From the NCBI GenBank assembly GCA_012270965.1, contig JAAXHJ010000020.1, positions 20,828 to 84,827 on the forward strand: 64,000 nt of DNA. Reading direction: 5' to 3'. The notes below the pieces were generated by a model, which worked only from the letters and a program-made list of their open reading frames with translations, searched no databases and was not told the origin of the DNA. A program made the translations under genes and the position numbers. Positions 8,249 to 16,930 of this stretch are shown here, in pieces. Each line of letters opens with the position of its first letter. The first letter of the stretch is position 1. This stretch comes from Candidatus Palauibacter poriticola (GTDB lineage Bacteria > Gemmatimonadota > Gemmatimonadetes > Palauibacterales > Palauibacteraceae).

Positions 8249-9388
8249 ATGCGTCGATACTCGGCCTACGACCCCCCTGAGTACGTCTCTTGGCAGCCGG
8301 ACCCCGAACTCCTGGAGGAGTACGGATCGCGCATCCGGGCGGACGACGCCCGCGAACGCGAGATCGCCGCGCTGCCGACCGATGCGCACATCGCGCTGTA
8401 TCGCGGGCTCCTCCGCTTCCGCCTCAGCGATATCGCCCTCACGAGGTGGGTGAAACAGGGCGTGATCTCGAAGGCGTGGCTCGGGACCGGCGAGGAGGCC
8501 GTGACCGTGGGGGCGGTGAACGCGCTCGACCGTCGCGGCCCCGACGGAGACATCGTGGGGCCCATGATCCGCAACCAGGGCGCGAACCACGAAATGGGCA
8601 TGCCGATGGCGGAGGTGTTTCGCACCTACCTCGGGACGGCGGACGCCCCGGCGGGGGGACGGGACGTGCACCTTGGAGATCTGCGCTACGGCGTGTGTCC
8701 GCCCATCAGCATGGTCGCGACGCTGTCGACGGTCATGAACGGGTTTGCCCTCGCCTTCCGGATGCGCGGAGAACGCCGGGTGGCGCTGACGTGGGTCGGG
8801 GACGGCGCGACGAAACACGGCGAGGCGCACGAGGCGTTCGCCTTCGCGGCGTCGCTCCGGCTGCCGATCGTCTTCATCATCCAGAACAACCAGGTGGCGC
8901 TGGGGACGCGGCTCAACCAGCACCACGTGCCGCCGGACTTCTCGGATTGGGGCGCGGCGTACGGGATTCCCTCCGAATCGGTGGAAGGGAACCACGTGCT
9001 CGAGGTCTACGCGGCGACGCGGGTGGCGGCCGAGCGCTGCCGGCGGGGGGAGGGTCCGCAGCTCATCGAGGCGCGCACCTTCCGCATGGGAGGGCACGCC
9101 ACGCACGACGTGCGCGAGGCCCGGGCCACCTTCTCGCCCGACTTGTTCCGATACTGGGGGCGGCGCGATCCCATCGGGCTCTACGAAGAGTACCTGGCGG
9201 GGATCGATCTCGGAGTCGCCGGCACCGGAAACCTGCGAGAGCGGAACCTCCGAAGGCTCGCTTTGGTGGAGCGGGAGGTGGAGTCGGAGATCGAGCAGGC
9301 CGCGGGCGAGGCGCTGGCGAGCCGCGAGACGTCCGCTCCCCGCGGCGAGACGGTGACGCGCGGCGTGTACGGCGGGGGGGTGGCATGA
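8249..9388 (+). CDS. Thiamine-diphosphate-dependent 2-oxoacid dehydrogenase, E1 component alpha subunit
   Basis: 379 residues. The TPP-binding motif is present as GDGATKHGEAHEAF running to IIQNN, about residues 187-215, and GGHATHD marks the flexible phosphorylation loop region of pyruvate/branched-chain E1 alpha. It would decarboxylate a 2-oxoacid and pass the acyl group to E2 lipoamide. No E1 beta, E2 or E3 gene is adjacent, so the partner must lie elsewhere, or the protein has a different role. The gene overlaps the next by ATGA. Confidence 0.85.
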   Translation: MRRYSAYDPPEYVSWQPDPELLEEYGSRIRADDAREREIAALPTDAHIALYRGLLRFRLSDIALTRWVKQGVISKAWLGTGEEAVTVGAVNALDRRGPDGDIVGPMIRNQGANHEMGMPMAEVFRTYLGTADAPAGGRDVHLGDLRYGVCPPISMVATLSTVMNGFALAFRMRGERRVALTWVGDGATKHGEAHEAFAFAASLRLPIVFIIQNNQVALGTRLNQHHVPPDFSDWGAAYGIPSESVEGNHVLEVYAATRVAAERCRRGEGPQLIEARTFRMGGHATHDVREARATFSPDLFRYWGRRDPIGLYEEYLAGIDLGVAGTGNLRERNLRRLALVEREVESEIEQAAGEALASRETSAPRGETVTRGVYGGGVA

Positions 9389-9843
9389 CGGCCGGGGGTG
9401 CCCGCCCGCGGTGGTCGGGCCGGATCGGCGGCGCATCGTGGACGTTGTACGACGCCGCCCGGGCGCCGTCCGGCCTTGGTCTCGGCTATTTCGTTTGCGA
9501 CGACGCCGAGATGGCGGACCGGCGGACGGCGCTTGCCGCCGGATCGGCCCTCTCGGATCTCGATGACGAAGCCTTCCGCGCGTTGTGGGAGGCGGGACGA
9601 CCGCTCACGCGGACCGAGCGCCGGGTCGTCGACGGCAGCGGAGCGATCTGGCTTGCCCAGGGTGTGGGACCGGTCTGGGCCGGGGGGGGGAGCGCGGCCG
9701 GTACCGTGGGCCTTCGACTGCGCTGCATCAGCGCGCATCGCCCCGTGGTGGAGTTGAATGGCGCCATCCTCTCCGAGATGTCGGATGCGGAACTGATCGC
9801 GTGCGTCGGCGCGCCCGAAGGGGTCGCTCCATCCTCCGACTGA
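9385..9843 (+). CDS. Hypothetical protein, 152 residues
   Basis: The ATG at 9385 overlaps the E1-alpha stop (ATGA), which supports the gene. I do not recognise the product. It has no signal peptide and no clear transmembrane helix. It contains a Gly/Ala-rich middle and a DLDDEAFRALWEAGRPLTRTERRVVDG stretch (given here only by its ends: DLDDEAF and TRTERRVVDG). Its end overlaps the beginning of the RNase Z gene by about 13-43 nt, depending on the start of that gene. Codon usage is typical of its neighbours. Confidence 0.6.
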   Translation: MTAGGARPRWSGRIGGASWTLYDAARAPSGLGLGYFVCDDAEMADRRTALAAGSALSDLDDEAFRALWEAGRPLTRTERRVVDGSGAIWLAQGVGPVWAGGGSAAGTVGLRLRCISAHRPVVELNGAILSEMSDAELIACVGAPEGVAPSSD

Positions 9844-10769
9844 CGTTTCTCGGAACGGCTTCCTCGCGGCCGACCGTGTCGCGGAACGTTTCGTCGCTCG
9901 CAGTGAAGCGCGAGGGGCGGTTGTTTCTCCTCGACTGCGGCGAGGGGACGCAGCGGCAGATGATGCGCTACGGGGTGGGCTTCTCCGTCGGAGATATCCT
10001 CATCACGCACCTCCACTCCGACCATTACCTCGGACTGGCGGGTCTGCTCCGCACCATGAGCCTTCAGGGGCGCGAGGAGCCGCTGCGCATATGGGCGCCG
10101 TACGGCGCGGGCGAGACGCTCCGCGCGCTCCGCGACTTGGGAGGGGATCGTCTGGCGTTCGACGCGACGGTGCATGAACTCCACGCGGGCGAGGCGCTCG
10201 AAGGGGAGGGCTTTCGGGTGGAGGCGTTCGCGACCCGGCATACGCGGCGCTCGCTCGGATACGCCCTCATCGAGGATGCGCGCCCCGGGCGGTTCGATGC
10301 GGCGGCGGCTCGCGAGCTGGGCGTCCCGGAAGGTCCGCTCTTCGGCCGCCTCCATCGCGGGGAGAGCGTGGACCTCGAGGACGGCCGGCGCGTCCACCCC
10401 GCGGATCTTGTGGGGCCTCTGCGGCCCGGCAGGAAGGTCGTGTACACGGGGGACACGCTCCCCTCTCCCGAAACGGTCCGCATCTCGCGCGCCGCCGATC
10501 TCCTCGTGCACGAGGCGACGTTCGCGGAGGAGGAACGGAGCCGGGCGCGGGAGACCGGCCACTCCACCGCCGCCGGGGCCGCCCGGATCGCGCGCGCGGC
10601 GGGCGCCCGGCGGCTCGTTCTGACGCATGTGAGCGCCCGCTACGCCGAGCGGCCGGCACAACTGCTCGAGGAGGCGCGCGCCGTCTTCCCCCGGGCGGAA
10701 CTCGCGCGCGACGGCTGGTCCACCGCTGTTTCCTTCGATGACGGGGATCCGGGGGAACCGGACCCTTGA
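9801..10769 (+). CDS. rnz: Ribonuclease Z (tRNA 3'-processing, metallo-beta-lactamase fold)
   Basis: The conserved N-terminus LRLTFLGTASSRPT, the zinc motif HLHSDH (about residue 70), TGDT, and a late HEATF and LTHVSARY identify tRNase Z, which cuts the 3' trailer of pre-tRNAs. The start is doubtful. The only canonical codon is GTG 9801, which has no Shine-Dalgarno sequence and adds ten Arg-rich residues. ATC 9831 lies 7 nt after AAGGGG and gives the normal family N-terminus. The end overlaps aroA-cmk by TTGA. Confidence 0.88.
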   Translation: MRRRARRGRSILRLTFLGTASSRPTVSRNVSSLAVKREGRLFLLDCGEGTQRQMMRYGVGFSVGDILITHLHSDHYLGLAGLLRTMSLQGREEPLRIWAPYGAGETLRALRDLGGDRLAFDATVHELHAGEALEGEGFRVEAFATRHTRRSLGYALIEDARPGRFDAAAARELGVPEGPLFGRLHRGESVDLEDGRRVHPADLVGPLRPGRKVVYTGDTLPSPETVRISRAADLLVHEATFAEEERSRARETGHSTAAGAARIARAAGARRLVLTHVSARYAERPAQLLEEARAVFPRAELARDGWSTAVSFDDGDPGEPDP

Positions 10770-12757
10770 TCCGCGTGCGCGTACCCGGGGACAAGTCGAT
10801 CTCCCACCGGGCCGCGCTCATCGCGCCGCTCGCGTCGACGGGGTCCGTTGTGCGCGGCCTTTCGGACGGCGCCGACGTGCGGGCCAGCGTGCGGGCGATG
10901 AGGCGGCTCGGGGCCGCCGTGGAGTGCGCCGAGGAGGAGCGTGGCCTCACGATCCGTTGCGCGGGCGGCGGGCTCGACCCCGGCCCGGCTCCTGGGCTTG
11001 ACTGCGGGAACAGCGGGACGACGGCACGCCTTCTCGCCGGGATCCTGGCGGGTTCCGGCATCGCGGCCGTCTTGGACGGCGACCCGTCGCTTCGCAGCCG
11101 CCCCATGCGCCGCGTCATCTATCCGCTGCAGGCCATGGGGGCGCGCATCGAGTACGCCGGGGCACCGGAGCGGCTGCCCGTGCGCCTCCGCGGACGAGCC
11201 ACCGGAACCCTCCGGACGCTGCGCCACCGCGGCAGGGTCGCCAGCGCCCAGGTCAAGTCGGCCGTGCTTCTGGCCGGCGTGCTGGCCCGCGTGCGGGTCG
11301 AAGTCAGCGAACCCGCCCTCTCCCGGGACCACACCGAGCGCATGCTGGCCGAGATGGGTGTGCCGCTCGCATTCGACCCCGGGCGGACCGGAGCGGGGGA
11401 GGTGAGCTTCGACCCATCCGGTTGGGAAGGCGGGCTCCAGGGTCTCCGCATGACCGTGCCCGGCGACCCTTCCTCGGCCGCCTTCCTGATCGGGGCGTCG
11501 CTCCTCGGCGGGCGCGCGGCGAGGGTGGAATCCGTGGCTGCCAATCCCGGGCGTATCGGTTTTCTTTCGGTGCTCGAGCAGATGGGTGCGGGGATCGACC
11601 GGGACCCCGCGCCGGCCCAGGCGGGCGAACCGCTGGAGACGTGGACCGTCCATCCCCCGGATGGCCTGCGGGCGTTTTCGATCGGCGGCGACCTGATTCC
11701 GCGGGTGATCGACGAGATTCCCCTCCTCGCCGTCCTTGCCGCCCGGGCGCGGGGCCGCTCCGAGATTCGCGACGCCGCCGAGTTGCGCGTGAAGGAGAGC
11801 GACCGCCTGGCCGTGCTGGCCCGGACGCTCGCGAAGCTCGGCGTCGTTGTGGAGGAACGGTCCGGCGGTCTCGCGATCCAGGGCCGTTCCGGGCGGTTGC
11901 GCGGCAGCGTCGAGACGCGTGGCGACCACCGGATCGCCATGGCGTTCGGGGTCCTCGACGCGGCGGGAGACGCGGACCTGAGGATCGACGACCTGGCCTG
12001 CGCGGACGTCTCGTATCCGGGCTTTTGGGAGGCGCTCGAGCCCTTCCGCCGCGGCTCCCCCCGGGGGTCTTTCTCGCGGACGGGAGGAGTAATCGCGGTG
12101 GACGGCCCCGCCGCTTCCGGCAAGAGCAGCACCGCGCGGAGCGTGGCGCAACGACTCGGCTTCTTGCATGTGAACTCCGGGCTGCTCTACAGGGCGATCA
12201 CGTGGTGGGCCCTCGGCAGGGGCATCGCCGAGGACGGGGCCGCGATCGAGGCCGCCGTACCCGGGCTGGACGTCGATCTCGTCCCCGCGCGCGGAGGATT
12301 CCAGGTATGCGTAGACGGTGCCCGGCCTGGTCCGGCCCTCGAATCACCCGAGGTGACGGCGCGGGTGTCCGCCGTTTCCGCGCTTCCGGCGGTTCGGGGA
12401 GTCGTCTTGGAACGGCTGCGCCGGGCGGATCGCCACCACGAGATCGTTTGCGACGGACGCGACATCGGCACGGCGGTCTTCCCCGGCGCGGATCTGAAGA
12501 TCTTCCTCGTGGCGGAGGCCGGCGAGCGGGCCCGCCGCCGACTGCGCCAGCGCGGCGCTCCCTTCACGGAGGATGACATCGAGCGCGAGACCCGGCGTAT
12601 CGAGGCGCGCGACCGCTTGGATCGATCGCGCCCGCTGTCGCCGCTGCGGCGAGCTTCCGACGCCATCGAGATCGATACGACCTCCATGCCCCCGGACCGG
12701 GTCGTGGATGCGATCCTCGAGCTGGCGGCCTCCGCTTTCCGCGTTACGAGCACATGA
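10766..12757 (+). CDS. aroA-cmk: Fused 3-phosphoshikimate 1-carboxyvinyltransferase / cytidylate kinase
   Basis: 663 residues from TTG 10766. Residues 1 to about 428 are EPSP synthase: DKSISHRAAL, GNSGTTARLL, DGDPSLRSRPM, RVKESDRLAVL and DHRIAMAFG. After a linker of about 12 residues, residues from about 442 are a complete CMP kinase with P-loop GPAASGKSS, HVNSGLLYRA, VCDGRDIGT and the QRGAPF/DRLDRSRPLSP end. The first activity serves aromatic amino acid synthesis, the second nucleotide recycling. The two reactions are unrelated, but cmk next to rpsA is a common bacterial order and rpsA does follow here. Such fusions are known in Betaproteobacteria. Confidence 0.93.
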   Translation: MIRVRVPGDKSISHRAALIAPLASTGSVVRGLSDGADVRASVRAMRRLGAAVECAEEERGLTIRCAGGGLDPGPAPGLDCGNSGTTARLLAGILAGSGIAAVLDGDPSLRSRPMRRVIYPLQAMGARIEYAGAPERLPVRLRGRATGTLRTLRHRGRVASAQVKSAVLLAGVLARVRVEVSEPALSRDHTERMLAEMGVPLAFDPGRTGAGEVSFDPSGWEGGLQGLRMTVPGDPSSAAFLIGASLLGGRAARVESVAANPGRIGFLSVLEQMGAGIDRDPAPAQAGEPLETWTVHPPDGLRAFSIGGDLIPRVIDEIPLLAVLAARARGRSEIRDAAELRVKESDRLAVLARTLAKLGVVVEERSGGLAIQGRSGRLRGSVETRGDHRIAMAFGVLDAAGDADLRIDDLACADVSYPGFWEALEPFRRGSPRGSFSRTGGVIAVDGPAASGKSSTARSVAQRLGFLHVNSGLLYRAITWWALGRGIAEDGAAIEAAVPGLDVDLVPARGGFQVCVDGARPGPALESPEVTARVSAVSALPAVRGVVLERLRRADRHHEIVCDGRDIGTAVFPGADLKIFLVAEAGERARRRLRQRGAPFTEDDIERETRRIEARDRLDRSRPLSPLRRASDAIEIDTTSMPPDRVVDAILELAASAFRVTST

Positions 12758-12848
12758 CCTGTCCGGTTTGAACGGAGCACCCACGCCCGCACGCGGGAGT
12801 GGAGATGGGACCGGCCGGGGCATTCCGCGAGCGAGGGCTCACTCATCG

Positions 12849-12869
12849 CGGACGGCGATTCGCCGTCCG
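12849..12869. repeat. Palindrome abutting the -35 box of the rpsA promoter
   Basis: CGGACGGC (12849-12856), loop GATTC, GCCGTCCG (12862-12869). The next base is the first T of the -35 hexamer. It may be an operator or the tail of an aroA-cmk terminator; there is no T tract after it, which argues against a simple terminator. Confidence 0.6.
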
Positions 12870-12898
12870 TTGACGCTCTCGCGGTCCGAATCTAAGTT
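12870..12898 (+). promoter_or_regulatory. Sigma70-like promoter for rpsA
   Basis: TTGACG (12870-12875), a 17-nt spacer and TAAGTT (12893-12898). The hexamers match the consensus at 5/6 and 4/6 with ideal spacing. It lies 183 nt before the rpsA ATG and gives rpsA its own transcription, separate from aroA-cmk. Confidence 0.6.
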
Positions 12899-13080
12899 GG
12901 CGCACTGTTCGAGGATCGGTGGCGGAAAAAGTGGCGCTCCGCCCCGCATCCTGTGGAGACCCGACACGAGGGGATCGGCCGGCGGCTGGGCGGAGATGGT
13001 GAGGCTCGGTTGAGGTCGATTCTTCTTGCCACGAGGCCCGGCGGGACGCACCGTTGGCCCCGCGCGGGAGCTTGATTCCC

Positions 13081-15015
13081 ATGCCCGACGACACGAACCC
13101 TAAGACCGACGTCCCGGAGACCGACACGCCCGAGTCCGACGTCCCCGAGACGACGGACGCCTCAACGGCAGTCGACGACGCCGCCCCGGAAGACGCCACC
13201 GCCGCTCCGGAAGCCGACAACGCCGCTCCGGAACACGCGGAGGTCGCCGGCGCGACGCCGGTCGCATTCGAGCCGAGTGCGATCGATCTGGACCTCGACG
13301 CCGACCCCCGGGACGACTCGCAGCACGATGAGGCGGAGTACGCCGAACTCTACGCGCTCTACGAGGACACCCTCAGCCGCATCACCGAAGGCGAGATCGT
13401 CGCCGCGCAGGTCATCGGAAAGACCGAGACGGACGTCATCCTCGATGTCGGCTTCAAATCCGAAGGGGCCGTCCCGCTCGAAGAGTTCTCGGATCCGGAC
13501 GAAGTTCGGATGGGCGATTCCGTCGATGTCCTCCTCGAGAGCCTCGAGGATGAGGAGGGCGTCGTCGTCCTGTCGAAGAAGAAGGCGGATTTCCTCCGCG
13601 TGTGGGAGAAGATCAAGGACGCCTTCGACAACAACCGTCCCGTGCAGGGGCGCATCAAGCGGAAGATCAAGGGTGGGGTGACGGTCGACCTCATGGGGGT
13701 CGACGCCTTCCTCCCCGGATCCCAGATCGCGCTGCGCCGCGTGCCGAACGTCGACGACCTGTTGGGCGACGAGTACGACTTCAAGATCCTGAAGCTCAAC
13801 AAGCGCCGCCGGAACATCGTGGTGAGCCGCCGCGTCCTCCTCGAGGAGGAGCGGGCGGGGAAGCGCGAGGAACTCAAGAAGGAGCTGTCGGTGGGCGACG
13901 TGCGCTCCGGAGTCGTGAAGAACATCACGGACTTCGGCGCCTTCATCGACCTCGGCGGGATGGACGGCCTCCTCCACATCACCGACATGTCCTGGGGGCG
14001 CATCGGCCATCCGTCGGAAGTGTGCGAGATCGGCCAGTCGCTCGAGATCAAGATCCTCGACATCGACTGGGACCGGGAGAGAATCTCGCTCGGCCTCAAG
14101 CAGCTTCAGGAGTACCCCTGGAAGAACGTGGCCGAGAAATACCCGGTCGGGATCCGCGTGCTGGGCCGCGTCGTCTCGATCACGAACTACGGCGCCTTCA
14201 TCGAACTCGAGCGCGGGATCGAGGGTCTCGTCCACATCTCCGAGATGTCGTGGACCCGCAACGTGCGCCACCCCTCGCAGTTGGTCGGCATCAACGACAA
14301 GGTCGAATGCGTCGTGCTGCGCGTCGATGAGGAGGCGCAGAAGATCTCGCTCGGGATGAAGCAGGTGGAGGAGGACCCGTGGCTGGCGCTCCCGGCGCAG
14401 TACCCGCCGGGGACGAAGATCCGCGGACTCGTCCGCAACCTCACCTCCTTCGGCGCCTTCGTGGAGGTCGAGGCGGGAATTGACGGTCTCGTCCATATCT
14501 CCGACATGAGTTGGACGCGGCGGGTGCAGCATCCGGCGGAGGTGCTCCGCAAGGGGGAGGAGGTCGATGTCGTCGTGCTCTCGATCGATGCCGACCAGAA
14601 GCGCATCTCCCTCGGCTTGAAGCAGGTGCAGGAGGATCCGTGGTATCAGCTTGCTCAGGCGTACCAGCCGGGACGGGAAGTGGCGGGCTCGATCACGCGG
14701 TTGCTCGAGAAGGGCGTCGTCGTGGACCTCGGGAGCGATCTCGAAGGGTTCGTGCCGATCTCGCAACTCGGCGTGGAGGAGCCGGTCGCCGAGCCCGCCG
14801 ACCACTTCGACGAGGGGCGCCGGTTGGATCTCCGCGTACTCGAGACGGATCCGATCAACCGCCGCATCGTTCTCGCCGTCGTGGACGCGCCCGATGTCCC
14901 GTACGATGCCGCGGAGGTGGAGTACGAGAACATGCCGGCGTCGAAGTCCGGTTCCAAGGCGGATGACACGGACGAGGGGGAGCAGTCCGATTCCGGTGGT
15001 GAGGCAGGGGAGTAG
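13081..15015 (+). CDS. rpsA: 30S ribosomal protein S1, six S1 domains
   Basis: 644 residues from ATG 13081; a TTG at 13054 in frame is less likely. The first 90 or so residues are acidic and low-complexity with DVPETD-type repeats. Six S1 RNA-binding domains follow. Domains 3 to 5 carry the strong GAFI/GAFV and GLVHIS-MSW motifs, and domains 1, 2 and 6 are more diverged. S1 unfolds mRNA on the 30S subunit and recruits it for translation. The acidic N-terminus is unlike that of E. coli S1. The next gene begins inside the end of rpsA. Confidence 0.95.
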   Translation: MPDDTNPKTDVPETDTPESDVPETTDASTAVDDAAPEDATAAPEADNAAPEHAEVAGATPVAFEPSAIDLDLDADPRDDSQHDEAEYAELYALYEDTLSRITEGEIVAAQVIGKTETDVILDVGFKSEGAVPLEEFSDPDEVRMGDSVDVLLESLEDEEGVVVLSKKKADFLRVWEKIKDAFDNNRPVQGRIKRKIKGGVTVDLMGVDAFLPGSQIALRRVPNVDDLLGDEYDFKILKLNKRRRNIVVSRRVLLEEERAGKREELKKELSVGDVRSGVVKNITDFGAFIDLGGMDGLLHITDMSWGRIGHPSEVCEIGQSLEIKILDIDWDRERISLGLKQLQEYPWKNVAEKYPVGIRVLGRVVSITNYGAFIELERGIEGLVHISEMSWTRNVRHPSQLVGINDKVECVVLRVDEEAQKISLGMKQVEEDPWLALPAQYPPGTKIRGLVRNLTSFGAFVEVEAGIDGLVHISDMSWTRRVQHPAEVLRKGEEVDVVVLSIDADQKRISLGLKQVQEDPWYQLAQAYQPGREVAGSITRLLEKGVVVDLGSDLEGFVPISQLGVEEPVAEPADHFDEGRRLDLRVLETDPINRRIVLAVVDAPDVPYDAAEVEYENMPASKSGSKADDTDEGEQSDSGGEAGE

Positions 15016-16930
15016 CCCCTTCCACGAGCGGGGAAGAGCGGCGCGGAGGCGCGTAGCCCTCGGCTGCGGCGTCTTGCTGATCGCGGCCGCGGGCTGTGCG
15101 TTCATCGCCGGCAGCCCCCCGATCGAGACCGCCGCGCCGAGCGCCGTCGACCCGGAGGGAGCGGCCGCCGCGCTCCGCCTCGCCGAGTTGGACTACGAAC
15201 AGGGGCGATTCGCCCAAGCCGTGGCGCGCGGGGATTCCCTCGATGCCGCATGGCGTGAGAGCGACCCCCTCCGCGACCTTGCGGACCGCGCCCTCTCGGT
15301 GGCGGGCCGCGCGCTGGAGGCGCAGATGCTCCCGGGCGCCGCGGCGGATCGCTATGGCCGGCTCCTCGCGCGGGTGCCTGCCGCCCCCCTGGAGACGGCC
15401 ACTCTGGAGCGGCTGGTTCGGGTTCTCTCGGAGACGAGCCGCGAGGGCGAGGCGGTCGCCGCCATCCTCTCCGCGCCACGGGGGCTCGAGGCGGTGGATG
15501 CGGAGGATCTGCGCCGGTTGACCTCCGCCCTCACGGTCGAGGAGCTGCGGCCGCTGACGGAGACGTTCCCGCCGGAGACCGCCGCGGCCGCGATCGTTCA
15601 CGCACAACTCGTCCGCCTTCTCATCATCGAGGGGGAGGGGGATGAGGCGAGGCGTCTGGCCGCCCGCATCCTGGAGGGGCAACCCGGCGAACCCGAGCGG
15701 GTCGCGGCGGCGATGGTCGCGGGGGCGGAAGTGGACCTTGGCGGCGGCGCCGCGCGCATCGGCGCGATCCTGCCCCTCACCGGCGACCTCTCGGAGATGG
15801 GCCAGGTGCTGCGCGAGGGGATCGAACTCGCGGTCGAGCGCTACGGCGACGAACGCCCGGCCGCCTTCGAAGTCGAACTCGTCCTCCTCGACGACGAATC
15901 GGATCCGGAGAACGCGGCGGGCCTCGTGCGGTCGCTCGAGGAACGGGACGTGATCGCGATCGTGGGTCCCCTTCGCGCCGAGTCTTTCGCGGCGGCCGCC
16001 CGGGCGCGCCGGAATCCGCGGCTGCCGATCATCAGCCCCACGGCGACGGAGGTGCTGAGACCGGCGCCGGCGGCCTACACCCTCTACGACGCGGGCACGC
16101 GCGCCTCGGATGTGGCGCGGGAGCTGGCGCGCTGGACCCTGGAGGAGCTGCGGCTCCGGCGGGTCGCCGTGCTCGAGCCGAGCGGGGTCGGGCTCGGCGG
16201 TGCCGTGAGCGCGTTCACGCAAACGATCCGGGAACGCGGCGGCCTGCTCGTCGGGCACGAACGCTACGACCCGGGGGCCACGACCTTCCAGGAGCCCATC
16301 GAAGCCGTCGCAGCCTCGGAGCCGGACGTCGTCTTCGCGCCGGCGGCGTCCGCGTCCGGCGTCCTCGCCGTCGCGCCTCAGCTCTTCTACTACGGTCTGT
16401 ACAACGTGATCGTGATCGGGAGCGAGGCCTGGGCCGAGCCGGCCGCGCTGCGTCGTCTCGAACCCTTCGCAACGGACCATCGCGTGATCGGTCTCGCCAC
16501 GGACCGAGTCAGCCCGGGTACGCCGTGGCGTCGGTTTGTGGCGGATTATGAGAGAAGATACCGCAAGACGTTGCGGGACAACATTATGCCGGCCTTGGCG
16601 CACGATGCGACGCTCTTGGTGCTCTCCGCGCTCGAGGGTGCGAGCCTGCCGGTCCCGGCCGCGCTTGCGGCTACCCTCGAGTCGGGGCTGGAAGTCGAAG
16701 GCGTGACGGGCCGCCTGCGTCCCGACCCCGAACAATCCGTCGTGCGGCGCTCCACGGAGGTCCGCATGCTGGTCGGCGGTTCGCCCGTGCAGGCGGACCG
16801 AGAGCGGCTTCTTGCCTGGCTGGCGGAGGTGCGGGCGGCCCCGTCACCCTTCGCGCCGCGTGCCCCGCTGCGCCGGGACACCCTGCTCACGGACTCGCGG
16901 CGCCGCGTGGGAACGATGGGCATCCGGTGA
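14996..16930 (+). CDS. LpoA-like lipoprotein with periplasmic ligand-binding domain
   Basis: About 644 residues. The likely start is GTG 14996 or 14999, with ATG 14963 also possible; all overlap rpsA. The sequence begins with an Arg-rich n-region, a hydrophobic core and the lipobox AAGC near residue 37. Residues 50-250 are helical repeats (TPR-like). From about 255 ([15 protein letters not shown]) a branched-chain amino acid receptor-type domain (Peripla_BP_6) follows. This layout matches LpoA, the outer-membrane activator of penicillin-binding protein 1A, though a solute-binding role cannot be excluded. Its stop overlaps pccB (GTGA). Confidence 0.75.
   Translation: MVRQGSSPFHERGRAARRRVALGCGVLLIAAAGCAFIAGSPPIETAAPSAVDPEGAAAALRLAELDYEQGRFAQAVARGDSLDAAWRESDPLRDLADRALSVAGRALEAQMLPGAAADRYGRLLARVPAAPLETATLERLVRVLSETSREGEAVAAILSAPRGLEAVDAEDLRRLTSALTVEELRPLTETFPPETAAAAIVHAQLVRLLIIEGEGDEARRLAARILEGQPGEPERVAAAMVAGAEVDLGGGAARIGAILPLTGDLSEMGQVLREGIELAVERYGDERPAAFEVELVLLDDESDPENAAGLVRSLEERDVIAIVGPLRAESFAAAARARRNPRLPIISPTATEVLRPAPAAYTLYDAGTRASDVARELARWTLEELRLRRVAVLEPSGVGLGGAVSAFTQTIRERGGLLVGHERYDPGATTFQEPIEAVAASEPDVVFAPAASASGVLAVAPQLFYYGLYNVIVIGSEAWAEPAALRRLEPFATDHRVIGLATDRVSPGTPWRRFVADYERRYRKTLRDNIMPALAHDATLLVLSALEGASLPVPAALAATLESGLEVEGVTGRLRPDPEQSVVRRSTEVRMLVGGSPVQADRERLLAWLAEVRAAPSPFAPRAPLRRDTLLTDSRRRVGTMGIR

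Larger units (their letters stand above)
12758..13080 (+). other. Intergenic region carrying the rpsA promoter and leader
   Basis: 323 bases without a gene. It holds a perfect 8-bp hairpin palindrome at 12849-12869, a promoter at 12870-12898, and a leader of about 175 nt before the rpsA ATG. No open frame here looks coding. Because S1 often represses its own mRNA in other bacteria, the leader is a natural place for such control, but I see no motif that proves it. Confidence 0.5.

Noticed and set aside
13054..13080. TTG 13054 as the start of rpsA
   Set aside because: ATG 13081 is in the same frame and gives the acidic N-terminus directly; the added residues have no family support.
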